NCBI RefSeq assembly: GCF_021130785.1
Contig: NW_025777588.1
Span: 62,001-126,000 of the forward strand
DNA length: 64,000 nt
Reading direction: 5' to 3'
From: Homalodisca vitripennis
Taxonomy: Eukaryota > Arthropoda > Insecta > Hemiptera > Cicadellidae
The first letter of the stretch is position 1. Each line of letters opens with the position of its first letter. A model generated the notes under the pieces. The model saw nothing but the letters and a program-made list of their open reading frames with translations, did no database searches and had not been told where the DNA came from. The position numbers and the translations under genes are program-made. Below, one piece after another: positions 38,568 through 50,859 of this stretch.

Positions 38568-39161
38568 TTTAGTGCTGTGACATGGCGGGTAAAATAGATC
38601 ACACCTCAGTTAGAAGAGCGGTCTATCGATTTTAATACACTAGATTTCATCGTGGAAGGTGTGGAAAAGATCATCCTAGAGCCAGGAACCGAAGGCATCT
38701 TGAGGTTTTGAGACATACTACTTTGAGAATCGCACCATCAGAACTTTATGTCTACAGAAATTGGCCAGAAATATCCATGGTGCCAATAGTTCTACTTGAA
38801 TCTAATTTAAGAAGTAGGATATCTGGCACCCACGACTTATCACAAATCATCGAAGAGTCTAAAGTTCGCTCAAGAACATTGGCATATATTGCACGATTGG
38901 AAGCTTATGCTTTTCACAGACCAGAGTAAACTTTTTGTTCCTGATGGATTTCAACATGAGGAGCGAGATGGAGTAAAAAGCCTTCCTGAACACTGTATAT
39001 ATAAGCAAGAAAACCATAAGAGGTGGGTCGTTATGTTAGGGCGTATGAAAGAATTATGTGTTTCTAACATGACATTAACATTCTTAGGATTTCAGACAGT
39101 TTATGTACGCTACAGTAGTTGGCATAATTTGGTAATACAATCAACAATATGCTACTTATGA
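38568..39161 (+). pseudogene. Tc1-like transposase remnant
   Basis: The plus-strand frames give IDHTSVRRAVYRF, HRGRCGKDHPRARNRR, VLLESNLRSR and then, in another frame, DWKLMLFTDQSKLFVPDGFQ. These match, in order, the helix-turn-helix region, the GRP-like linker, the RRRL-E-NLR-RRP block and the DW--VLF(S/T)DES-F first catalytic aspartate of Tc1-family transposases. There is an in-frame stop near 38633 and a frame change near 38890. The second and third catalytic acidic residues are not found. No terminal repeats were identified. Copy B contains the first part of the same remnant. Confidence 0.7.
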
Positions 39162-42100
39162 GTAAGAAATACATATTTAGATTTGTGTTTATTCAGTCTA
39201 AAATTGTTAGAAGAGAACATCATGTTGATGAGATTATAAATTAAAGTGACGCTCTTTGAAGAAGATACGGTAGACGGCTCTTTGCTTAAGAGAGAACGCC
39301 AATCAGCATTCGGCCGCGCCTCTAAAGGTCCCATTTTAGATAGTTTTGATATAAATCTGCCTATTACAATTATTGTCACGACGGTATTACTCCGATTATT
39401 TTTTAAAATTTTCCCCGATAATATCCCCCAGAATCCAAAACATTCAAATCTGATATGTGTGGACGAGAGGAGCTTGAAATTGTCAAGCAATTAAAAATAT
39501 ATTGTATTTTATTTATTTTTCAATAACTCGTAAGGTTTAAGATGTTGGCTATTTAAATTACACAAATACACTGCTATAAGTGAATAATTTTGCAACAATA
39601 ATTGGAACTAAATAAAGTAAGTTCAAGTCTTTACAAATAAATTTGTATGCTTATGAATATTTTTGTGTTGTAGGGTGTTAAAATTATCGACTTTCTCAAT
39701 CTTTGAAAAAGTTACGACTATACAGTATTAACTTGCCAAAATTGTGATATATTGTCCTATCAGTGTTGTGAAAATTTTTGAGATGACGGATATATGTGAA
39801 ATCTAAATTTTTTCTGAAATACGTGGAAAGGACGTTTAACGTGAGATTAACTCTTAAAAATGTAAAGTAACGAATCTTTTTAAATAATATTAAAGTCCGA
39901 GTCACAAATGCTTAGCTGGTAGCTATTTTCTTGGTCTCCCAATTCTGCAAACAGTGCATCTTATGAAAAAATCATACAGCAATAATATAATCAAACTTTA
40001 TTTGCTTGCTTGACAATGAAAAAAATCATCATACATTTGGTGCTAAGGGTCAGTATTATGCCATACACAAGTCTAAACAAAGTTCGCAATCTCCGGGCGT
40101 GGACCGGAGTTTCCAGCCCCTGTCTGCCGCACTTCCGAGCCCGACAACTTTACTGTAGCGGCCCGCTTAGTAGTTACACTTCTTGCCGTTGTTGCTGCTA
40201 CTTAGCGTCTTTCACTTGAAATATCCCTCCAGAGTAGTTTACTATTGGTTACCCTTTCTAATCACTTCGCCTGTATTTAATCATATTTTAGTTGTATGCT
40301 TTGAAACTAAACATTAAAACAATTAAGTAAATGTAATAATGTTTCTTATAACTTTCGTCCATGTAACAATCATTCTCAATATATCCAGCGAAAGTTCTGT
40401 CTGATCAATCTTATCGTACCTCGTATTTATTTCCCTCCAACAATAAGGTACTAAAATAAGGTAAGAAGTTTTATTTCGATATATTTTTCTTTAGGATATG
40501 GTATCTAGTCAGAAAATATATTATAGTCACAGTTATCTATGACATGTGCATAATTATTATAAAACTACGCTACTACACTATACACATCGTAATGGAGCTG
40601 TAAATATTTGAGACATTCGTTTAATGATTTTCGTGCATATGTTATATTATAATATATATAATAAGAGTAAATTTATTCAAAACATATTTTAATCCGTGAA
40701 AAACTAAAAACAAGATTTGGAATTACTAGAAATCTTGACATTCTATGATTGCTAGTTAAGGTCGACAAAGCATTTCAAATTTCAGTCATCATTTTTCAGT
40801 GGCATTTTAATAAATAATGATCAATATATTTTTACATGATAAAACTTCGTCCAGTAATATTTAACTAACATATGTGTATTTTTATAGAGTACCAGAATAG
40901 AATCACCGTGTCCCGTGTTATAAACAAGGACAGTAATACTCATTAGGTTGTTTGACTTCCTCATGAGAAGCATTCCACTTCGAATTTGTAGAACAATATA
41001 ATGATATTAAAATTTACTGAAAATCATGTGTTTCTCGCTCACACTCTAAAATTTTGATTATTCGATTTAAATAAATTATTAGCGAAATGATCTAGGTTAA
41101 ACTTAAAGTATTATCATTCAGTCTTCCAGGATTGTTTGTAAGGACATCACATGGGCGTTGCTGCAGGCGATCAAAGACCGTCTGTTAAAGGAAATGGAAC
41201 GTAAGGACACTGTTGATAGTCTCTTTGAACAAAAATCAATCATAATTGTGTTTTTCGAATATTAAATGTAGTTTCTTGAACGTGTAGGGTTTTGTACGGA
41301 TCGACAGAAACGTAAATAAAAACAGCAATACGCTTTTAACATACCTTCACTAGCATATAAATATTTGTGCAAACAATAACTGCAGTAATATTGCGATCAA
41401 AGAACTCCTTCTCTTTAAAGGCTCAACTCGGGCTCAATTGTATGACTTTTCTTAAAAACTGGTATAGAATTGTCAGACTATGCTTCCATAAACTGGATTG
41501 GAGATTGTTTAAGATAATTGTAACTATAGTTCTAATATTTATGTCATTTTGAAACGAAATATAGTAAAACACCATTACTTAAAGTGTCAGTTTAATTTAT
41601 CTAATAGGTTTAACATTTTCACTGACTTGGTTGTGGTTGTCTAATATTTTGAGAAATATAGTTTTGGAATAACAATGAACTTTATGGCTTTTTCTAAAAG
41701 TAATTTATGGTAGATATTGATGGATATCTTAGAGGATGTTTAGTGCCTGATAGTCAGCAAAAACTGTTATATATATATTTATATATACTGTTATACTGTT
41801 TAATACCTACACGTTTCTTTATGAGATTTCCAAATTAAACACGTCAAAAATAATTTTATTTGAAAGTGTCTCGTATTTACTCTATTAGTGGACCAACAAA
41901 AAAAAATCTCTGCTAATATTAAGTGAATTTAATTTAAAATTGTACAAAAATTTTTTTTGTACACTATAAAGTTACATTTTCACATTAAAACCTGTTCTTC
42001 GACTTTGGGTTGACATTTTGAATCTAAGTCATTAACTTCATGATTTTAACACATACAATATTTTATATATGTAACGTGTCGGTTGTAAAGACATTTTTAA

Positions 42101-42204
42101 ATATTTTATACAAAGAATACAACCAGACTTTCAGGGAGAGAATTAAATATTCTAAACGAACAGTTATTTTATCAAAGTGGGTTTAGTGTTACTTGGCATT
42201 AAAC
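39162..42204. other. AT-rich DNA with one GC-rich patch, no gene seen
   Basis: The patch at 40085-40205 is clearly GC-richer than its surroundings, with several CpG-containing words, but has no intact frame with a known motif. It could be a fragment of a repeat or a regulatory island. The rest shows no array or RNA gene. Confidence 0.4.
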
Positions 42205-45200
42205 GGCAGTCCCATATTTATCAAGTGTTGTAAACAAAGGACAAGTCCCGGATTATTCTGATAATGCAATGGCCAACCTTAACAAAGAACTAGTTTATGT
42301 GATGTGATTTTGCTCTATACTACTATATATCAGTCTCACATTTATCAAGTGGCGTAAGCAAAGGACAAGTCCCGGATTATTCTGATAATGCAATGGCCAA
42401 CCTTAACAAAGAACTAGTTTATGTGATGTGATTTTGCTCTATACCACTATATGGCAGTCCCACATTTATCAAGTGGCGTAAACAAAGGACAAGTCCCGGA
42501 TTATCCTGATAATGCAATGGCCAACCTTAACAAAGAACTAGTTTATGTGTTGTGATTTTGCTCTATACCACTATATGGCAGTCCCACATTTATCAAGTGG
42601 CGTAAACAAAGGACAAGTCCCGGATTATTCTGATAATGCAATGGCCAACCTTACAAAGAACTTGTTTATGTGATATGATTTTGCTCTATACCACTATATG
42701 GCAGTCCCACATTTATCAAGTAGCGTAAACAAAGGACAAGTACCGGATTATGCTGATAATGCAATGGCCAACCTTAACAAAGAACTAGTTTATGTGATGT
42801 GATTTTGCTCTATACCACTATATGGCAGTCCCACATTTATCAAGTTGTGTAAACAAAGGACAAGTACCGGATTGTCCTGATAATGCAATGGCCAACCTTA
42901 ACATAGAACTAGTTTATGTGATGTGATTTTGCTCTATACCACTATATGGCAGTCCCACATTTATCAAGTTGTGTAAACAAAGGACAAGTACCGGATTATC
43001 CTGATAATGCAATGGCCAACCTTAACATAGAACTAGTTTATGTGATGTGATTTTGCTCTATACCACTATATGGCAGTCCCACATTTATCAAGTTGTGTAA
43101 ACAAAGGACAAGTACCGGATTATCCTGATAATGCAATGGCCAACCTTAACATAGAACTAGTTTATGTGATGTGATTTTACTCTATACCACTATATGGCAG
43201 TCCCACATTTATCAAGTTGTGTAAACAAAGGACAAGTACCGGATTATCCTGATAATGCAAATGGCCAACCTTATCATAGAACTAGTTTATGTGATGTGAT
43301 TTTGCTCTATACCACTATATGGCAGTCCCACATTTACCACGTTATGTAAACAAAGGACAAGTACCGGATTATCCTGATAATGCAATAGCCAACCTTAACA
43401 TAGAAACTAGTTTATGTGATATGATTTTGCTCTATACCACTATATGGCAGTCCCATATTTATCAAGTGATGTAAACAAAGGACAAGTACCGGATTATCCT
43501 TACAATGCAATGGCCAACCTTAACAATGAACTAGTTTATGTGATGTGATTTTGGTCTATACCACTATTTGGCAGTCCCATATTTATCAAGTGTTGTAAAC
43601 AAAGGACAAGTCCCGGATTATTCTGATAATGCAATGGCCAACCTTAACAAAGAACTAGTTTATGTGATGTGATTTTGCTCTATACTACTATATGGCAGTC
43701 CCACATTTATCAAGTGGCGTAAACAAAGGACAAGTCCCGGATTATTCTGATAATGCAATGGCCAAACTTAACAAAGAACTAGTTTATGTGATGTGATTTT
43801 GCTCTATACCACTATATGGCAGTCCCACATTTATCAAGTGGCGTAAACAAAGGACAAGTCCCGGATTATCCTGATAATGCAATGGCCAACCTTAACAAAG
43901 AACTAGTTTATGTGTTGTGATTTTGCTCTATACCACTATATGGCAGTCCCACATTTATCAAGTGGCGTAAACAAAGGACAAGTCCCGGATTATTCTGATA
44001 ATGCAATGGCCAACCTTACAAAGAACTTGTTTATGTGATGTGATTTTGCTCTATACCACTATATGGCAGTCCCACATTTATCAAGTAGCGTAAACAAAGG
44101 ACAAGTACCGGATTATCCTGATAATGCAATGGCCAACCTTAACAAAGAACTAGTTTATGTGTTGTGATTTTGCTCTATACCACTATATGGCTGTCCCACA
44201 TTTATCAAGTTGTGTAAACAAAGGACAAGTACCGGATTTATCCTGATAATGCAATGGCCAACTTTAACACAGAACTAGTTTATGTGATGTGATTTTGCTC
44301 TATACCACTATATGGCAGTCCCACATTTATCAAGTTGTGTAAACAAGGGCAAGTACCTGATTATCCTGATAATGAAATGGCCAACCTTAACATAGAACTA
44401 GTTTATGTGATGTGATTTTGCTCTATACCACTATTTGGCAGTCCCACATTTATCAAGTTGTGTAAACAAAGGACAAGTACCTGATTATCCTGATAATGAA
44501 ATGGCCAACCTTAACATAGAACTAGTTTATGTGATGTGATTTTGCTCTATACCACTATATGGCAGTCCCACATTTATCAAGTTGTGTAAACAAAGGACAA
44601 GTACCGGATTATCCTGATAATGCAATGGCCAACCTTAACATAGAACTAGTTTATGTGATGTGATTTTGCTCTATAACCACTATATGGCAGTCCCACATTT
44701 ATCAAGTTGTGTAAACAAAGGACAAGTACCGGATTATCCTGATAATGCAATGGCCAACCTTATCATAGAACTAGTTTATGTGATGTGATTTTGCTCTATA
44801 CCACTATATGGCAGTCCCACATTTACCACGTTATGTAAACAAAGGACAAGTACCGGATTATCCTGATAATGCAATGGCCAACCTTAACATAGAACTAGTT
44901 TATGTGATGTGATTTTGCTCTATACCACTATATGGCAGTCCCATATTTATCAAGTGATGTAAACAAAGGACAAGTACCGGATTATCCTGATAATGAAATG
45001 GCCAACCTTAACATAGAACTAGTTTATGTGATGTGATTTTGCTCTATACCACTATTTGGCAGTCCCACATTTATCAAGTTGTGTAAACAAAGGACAAGTA
45101 CCGGATTATCCTGATAATGCAATGGCCAACCTTATCATAGAACTAGTTTAGGTGATGTGATTTTGCTCTATACCACTATATGGCAGTCCCACATTTACCA

Positions 45201-46174
45201 CGTTATGTAAACAAAGGACAAGTACCGGATTATCCTGATAATGCAATGGCCAACCTTAACATAGAACTAGTTTATGTGATGTGATTTTGCTCTATACCAC
45301 TATATGGCAGTCCCATATTTATCAAGTGATGTAAACAAAGGACAAGTACCTGATTATCCTGATAATGAAATGGCCAACCTTAACATAGAACTAGTTTATG
45401 TGATGTGATTTTGCTCTATACCACTATTTGGCAGTCCCACATTTATCAAGTTGTGTAAACAAAGGACAAGTCCCGGATTATCCTGATAATGCAATGGCCA
45501 ACCTTATCATAGAACTAGTTTATGTGATGTGATTTTGCTCTATACCACTATATGGCAGTCCCACATTTATCAAGTTGTGTAAACAAAGGACAAGTACCGG
45601 ATTATCCTGATAATGCAATGGCCAACCTTAACATAGAACTAGTTTATGTGATGTGATTTTGCTCTATACCACTATATGGCAGTCCCACATTTATCAAGTT
45701 GTGTAAACAAAGGACAAGTACCGGATTATCCTGATAATGCAATGGCCAACCTTAACATAGAACTAGTTTATGTGATGTGATTTTGCTCTATACCACTATA
45801 TGGCAGTCCCACATTTATCAAGTTGTGTAAACAAAGGACAAGTACCGGATTATCCTGATAATGCAATGGCCAACCTTATCATAGAACTAGTTTATGTGAT
45901 GTGATTTTGCTCTATACCACTATATGGCAGTCCCACATTTACCACGTTATGTAAACAAAGGACAAGTACCGGATTATCCTGATAATGCAATGGCCAACCT
46001 TAACATAGAACTAGTTTATGTGATGTGATTTTGCTCTATACCACTATATGGCAGTCCCATATTTATCAAGTGATGTAAACAAAGGACAAGTACCGGATTA
46101 TCCTTACAATGCAATGGCCAACCTTAACAATGAACTAGTTTATGTGATGTGAGTTTGGTCAATTTCCACTATAC
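42205..46174. repeat. 124 bp satellite array, 32 units with higher-order structure
   Basis: Units start GGCAGTCCCA and run to CCACTATAT at 124 bp spacing, with rare 1-base indels, giving 32 units. Diagnostic variants fall in series: GTGGCG with GTCCCGG in units 2-4, TAGCG in unit 5, TTGTG with GTACCGG in units 6-9, ACCACGTTATG in unit 10, AAGTGATG with TTACAATG in unit 11. The series restarts at 43570 (unit 12 equals unit 1). After unit 17 the second block has extra internal duplications before ending in units like 10 and 11. No frame persists across units. Confidence 0.97.
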
Positions 46175-46989
46175 GGCATGCGTATAGTACAATTCATGGT
46201 CATTAAAAACCGATAAAAATATAACATAATGTATTAGACAAACTTTGTAAGTGATCAATTCTCTTCTGAACTACACAAATGATTGTTATTCTTCGTTTCA
46301 GTTCATTAGACCGAATTATTGAGGATTCAATCATCGTTTGTAACGCACAATAGTTAGTTTTACGTTTGTCTCATGGCACATACTTGGAATAATAAATATT
46401 TTACTCAGTATAAAGTATAACTGACCAATGTGTGTTGAATTTAATTTTTTTATTACGTACCCCTTTTCATGATATTTACGTTTCGTACAAAATATTGTGA
46501 GATTCACGATTTTTGTAACCTTTAAAATTATACTCTACACTTTGTAAAGGACAACATTTGCAATAATGTTTGTGAGTCTCTTATCTCTTATAACTTAGAC
46601 AGGAGGTTGTAGACATTTTTGCAACTTTAGGGAGATGAGTTTGGAATAATAATTATAAAGAGTGTGTAAGAACTCTCTTCCAACATTTCCAGGTATTTTT
46701 TAAATCGTATACGAAACGATATTTACAGTTAAAAGCATTAATATTAATAATCTTTTTGGTTGAAATATTTTTTTACTGTTATGTCACATTTATTGAATGG
46801 ATCTACACTGTAACTAAGGTGTAAAAGCTAAAAGGATGGAACCTGGCTGTATATTCTAGCACTTTTAAATTACGTTTTTATTATTGCATTATAAGTACTA
46901 TTGTGTGAGGCATTATGTAGACCTAAACTTGTCCATGTCCCTCCAGATATTATTACTATTATTGAATATACGGTTCATCCTTAAAGTAT
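46175..46989. other. AT-rich DNA without recognisable gene
   Basis: This stretch lies between the satellite and the LINE remnant. It may hold the unrecognisable 5' part of that LINE, but I see no endonuclease motif. Confidence 0.4.
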
Positions 46990-48460
46990 TTTCAGACTTT
47001 TTCCAGGGCTAATACCGATAGATTTGGTTAATGATTAGTCTTGGCTACTAATTGGCAACCTGTCTCCATTGAACAGACCATTGATCTTCAATTTACTCCA
47101 TTCATGACAATCTTACTGAAATGTTTTAATAATGCATTCCCATTGGTCTTATATAAAAAACAAAACAGCCGAAGTGGCTAACAAATAATACATTACAATT
47201 TAAAGAAATCCTAAGAGATTCTTATATTTCTAACGTAATTAACCAACTGACGGTCTTCTCAATATCTATAAAAAAGCGAGATTACAGAAAACTTATAAGT
47301 AAGTTTAAATTAATGTCATATGAATAATGGCTGCAATAAGACCATGTGGCAGGTTGAAAATCTTCTGGGAAGACTCATATTCAATATTTTTCATAATGTA
47401 GCTAATATTCAACCATCAACTACTTTTTAGCTGTGAAATTTTTTTTCTTCACACCAGTCTATGCTACTGCTGTGACGTGTCTGGTGACAACCAAACAAGT
47501 AGCAACAACTTTAGCAGCGCCGCGCCGTTAAACTGTCTTACGTAACTGTTCAATACCAAAGGGTAAATTTCCATTGAGTCTTCAAAGATCATAGGTTATA
47601 CCTATCTTTAAGAAGTATCCGAGAATCCTCCAGAAGACTATTGACATATTCTTCCTCTATTAAGGAAGTTTATGACCACATCATTCATCAGAGACTTATT
47701 TACTTTAGGAAAACATGAGCTTGTCTCACCATCTTCAATCGGAGTTTTAAGGAATAAATCAATTAAGATAAAATATCTAATCTATTACCGGTGACATACC
47801 ACTTTCTTGTTGCTGCATTCACAACTTTGTATCATGGGGAACGATAGTCTATGAATCCTTGCATTCTAAATCGAGCTTTTGATACTGTGAACCATCGACT
47901 TCAAATTAGGAGACCTATATTGTTAGAGGAGTTTCACTACAATGGCTTGATCCCTTCCTATGTGGTACAACATAATAAGTCGAGGTTATAAATTCTTTGG
48001 ACAAATGATGTTTTAGATTACTTCCTATATTCTCTGGCGTTTCCCAAGGCTCTATTATAGGGCCTCTTTTGTTTCTGCTATATGCCAATTATCTTAAAAA
48101 TCACTTAACTGATCTCATGATGCAATACGTTGTCTACTTTATTTCTTGATACTGATCTTGGTGTGTGGTTCGAAAACACATAGTTTGTATCTAAACGTAC
48201 ACAAAAAAGAATGCCTTATTTTGGACCCAATAGAATGACTGAGTTCACAATCACAAACCTTGTTACTGTATATAATGTGTCTGCATGTTTGAATCTAATT
48301 TCCTTATTTTATTAGGGATGCACATACGATAGATGCTGACTTTAGATGGAAAATTCCCATTAATCAGCTATGTAGAAAAAAAACTGAATATTTTATCTTA
48401 GAATTTTATCTGGATTCATAAACAAATATATCTTTCAAATATTTTATTTTAGTAATTTTT
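46990..48460 (+). pseudogene. LINE ORF2 (reverse transcriptase) pseudogene, jockey/CR1-like
   Basis: Frame-shifted plus-strand translation gives a recognisable reverse-transcriptase series. RVIPI-FKK and EDY(R)PISILP-like words lie at about 47590-47665, then a VYDHIIHQRLIYF-like word, then AFDTVNHRLQ near 47874. GVSQGSIIGPLLFLLYANYL lies at about 48042-48100. The position of the catalytic YADD box reads YVVYF (about 48130), so the active-site aspartates are gone. LYLNVHKKECLILDPIE follows (about 48188), then a WKIPINQL-type word. Multiple frameshifts and stops make it dead. It is the same broad group as the fragment at 12074-12500. Boundaries are approximate. Confidence 0.8.
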
Positions 48461-49793
48461 CCCCCTAATATAATATACGTGGTACTCCCACATACTTCAT
48501 TTTTTCCATTCGTTTATTTCTGGATATCCATAATAGCATACTGTATATTAGGGTTTGTAAAGAGCACTCCATATATGTGCTCCTGTCATGCGCTGATAAA
48601 CTGTTGCTATTAGAAATACCAGACATCATTATATCGATTTATTCAACCGTCCCGCAGAGCATTCTGGTGCAAAAGTTGTTATACGATATTTCGAGGTATC
48701 CAGAATAGCAGCCCGTTTGTTATGTCAACTTTATTTCGTCGATTTGTACAAGCGTTCTGTATACAGTTCTATTCAGTTCCAATCTGGCACAAACACTTCA
48801 TCCACATTAGTTTGAAATACATAGACTTGTTTTTTTTTCCCATTTGTTTTAGTTTTTGAATTTAATACACCATATTTTACAGAAAACACTATACAGTTGC
48901 TATTATAATATTTTAAATTATGAATAACTTTCGCTAGCCTCATAATTGTTCCATCTCAAATTGTTGTATAATATGACGTTAGACTCTACTAAAAAGGTTT
49001 TCTATTGAAATATTTGTAAATATTGTTTGTCGTTCATATTTTCACATACGTTAAACTAGTTACATGAAGGTGTAACATTAGGTTATTTTTTATATATTAA
49101 AACATTTTATGAACTGTTTTTGAGCTACAGAACCTCAGTTTTGGATAGTATTTTAAACCGTCAGAAGACTTGAACCAGCTATTGTAATTCAATGTAAATT
49201 ACAAAAAAAATTTGTATTCCAAAATGGGTATATTTTAATATAAGGAAAATAAAACTAATACTGGATTGATATTACATTGATAATTTTAAAAGGGATTTAA
49301 TTATCAGTACATCCTAGTTTATTGCTCCTCGAAGATTATCATGATGCGTATGTGGACACGTTATATTGTACCGGTAAGAATATGTTAAGCTAGATATATT
49401 TCATAAATCTCAATAATCCAGTGAAAGCGATAAAAACAGTTCTGAAAATGCGTACCGCAAGCTGAAAAAAGAGAATATACAGTAAATACCGACCAAATAT
49501 TTGAAAAAGTTTAAAATGACAAAAACATGGAATGTATAGCTGGAAGCTACAAACAGGTTTTTAACGGCGGTGAACGCTTGCAGCAGCTGGCGTCATCAAG
49601 GAAAGTATGGGAAAAGCTGTCGTTGGGAAGATTCTTGTCTAAGAAGCCTTAAAAATAGAACTCGAGAAGGAGAAATCGAGTGAAATGCTGAGAATGTTTG
49701 TAAATCTTAAACTAATGTTCATTATTAATAAGATAGTCGAAAATTTGTATTTCGTATATCGTTATATATGTATTTACGTTGTACTGTTAAAGC
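48461..49793. other. AT-rich DNA without recognisable gene
   Basis: The first few hundred bases may continue the decayed 3' part of the LINE (words such as HTSFFPFVYFW). Beyond about 48800 I see nothing. Confidence 0.4.
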
Positions 49794-50024
49794 CATACAC
49801 TAAGGTATACTGGAAACAGTTTACTTGGAGTTTTTTATAACCTAAAAGTTTCCCACCGCCATGCTTTCATTTCGAACATGGCTTTCCTCACCTCATAACA
49901 TAAGCCAAACTACTTTCCAGAAATTTACGAGGAACATATTTAGTATAGTACTAATAAGGGGGTTTCTTATCCTCTCACTTTCTATGTCTTAGAGATTTTG
50001 TTGTATAGGAATTGTAATAGTAAT

Positions 50025-50025
50025 T

Positions 50026-50070
<45 letters not shown>

Positions 50071-50072
50071 AG

Positions 50073-50127
<55 letters not shown>
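50025..50127. repeat. (AC)n then (AT)n microsatellite
   Basis: About eleven AC units, then about 80 bases of AT with one AGTT interruption at about 50071. It ends in the TA that serves as the mariner target duplication. Confidence 0.97.
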
Positions 50128-50130
<3 letters not shown>

Positions 50131-50555
50131 GGTGTATATTATGTCTGGAAACACCCAAATATATCCTTTAATAATTTAAATATAAATTTGAAACCTCTTA
50201 CAATCTACTTTTTGGAACAATGTTTTGTTATGTCACACCAACGGGGGACGTCCTGCCGAGGGTATCGTGAATATTCTTAATGGAAGCCTATACCTTGTGA
50301 TACATAATTTTAAAGGTAATAGCTTACTGAATTGAATGCCACAAACCGCATCTCAAAGGAATTATTCTATCAGAAAATAGAGCATTTTTAGTATTGAAAA
50401 TTTACTGATGTTCAACAATGTAATTTTAACATGGTTCTTGCCACAAAATGTGTTACACTAATTTTTTAGCATTTTTTAAATGTTCAATTAAAATAAAATA
50501 AACAATTTATTTTTAAGCTGGTTTCATTAGTACAAATTTACCAGTTTTTATTACA
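50128..50555. repeat. Left terminal inverted repeat of the mariner element
   Basis: Matches the reverse complement of 52035-52480. Relative to the right repeat it lacks 19 bases after TCTTACAATC; the missing piece is bounded by ATC in the right repeat, which suggests a microhomology deletion. Inner differences are mostly single substitutions and short indels in the AT-rich last 80 bases. Confidence 0.95.
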
Positions 50556-50859
50556 ATGAATAAAACTTATGAGTCACTTTCTCTGATTACTTATGAATCT
50601 GTACTTGGTGTTTTCCAGTCAGCAGGAAGGTTTAAAGAGACAAAGGTCACTAGCCTATGAGAAACATTATTGTGTTATTAATCATCTGGTCTACAGGTTT
50701 CAGTTTGTTGAGCATGGAGCTTTCACTAGACAGGTCTAAGCTTGGGAATTACAAATGGACAAAGGTCATATCATTCCTGTCGAGTTAATCAGTGTCTCTG
50801 AAGCATTGCTGTCAACAAGTTATCTAATTACAGTAGTTCAGTTTTTATTTGGCATTTTA

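Larger units (their letters stand above)
29311..38811 (+). repeat. Large duplicated segment, copy A
   Basis: This block is collinear with 57039-63711 (copy B), same orientation. Anchors include GACGCAGGTGTCACTGTAAC (29492/57200), GGTATAAAAAGGGAGTACA (32740/58284), CCCCCTGGCGTTACAGTTCT (34131/59956) and ACACCTGCGGCATTGTTTAC (38086/62961). Copy A is longer because of blocks at about 29760-30690, the minisatellite expansion, 35100-36285 and 36815-37350, none of which align to copy B. The left boundary is the first clear match (CCATGGTAA). The right boundary is where copy B breaks within a Tc1-like remnant. No intact gene lies inside. Confidence 0.9.

Noticed and set aside
42205..46174. CRISPR-like or protein-repeat interpretation of the 124 bp array
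   Set aside because: Units are contiguous with no unique spacers, and frames are not maintained; this is satellite DNA in a eukaryotic context.
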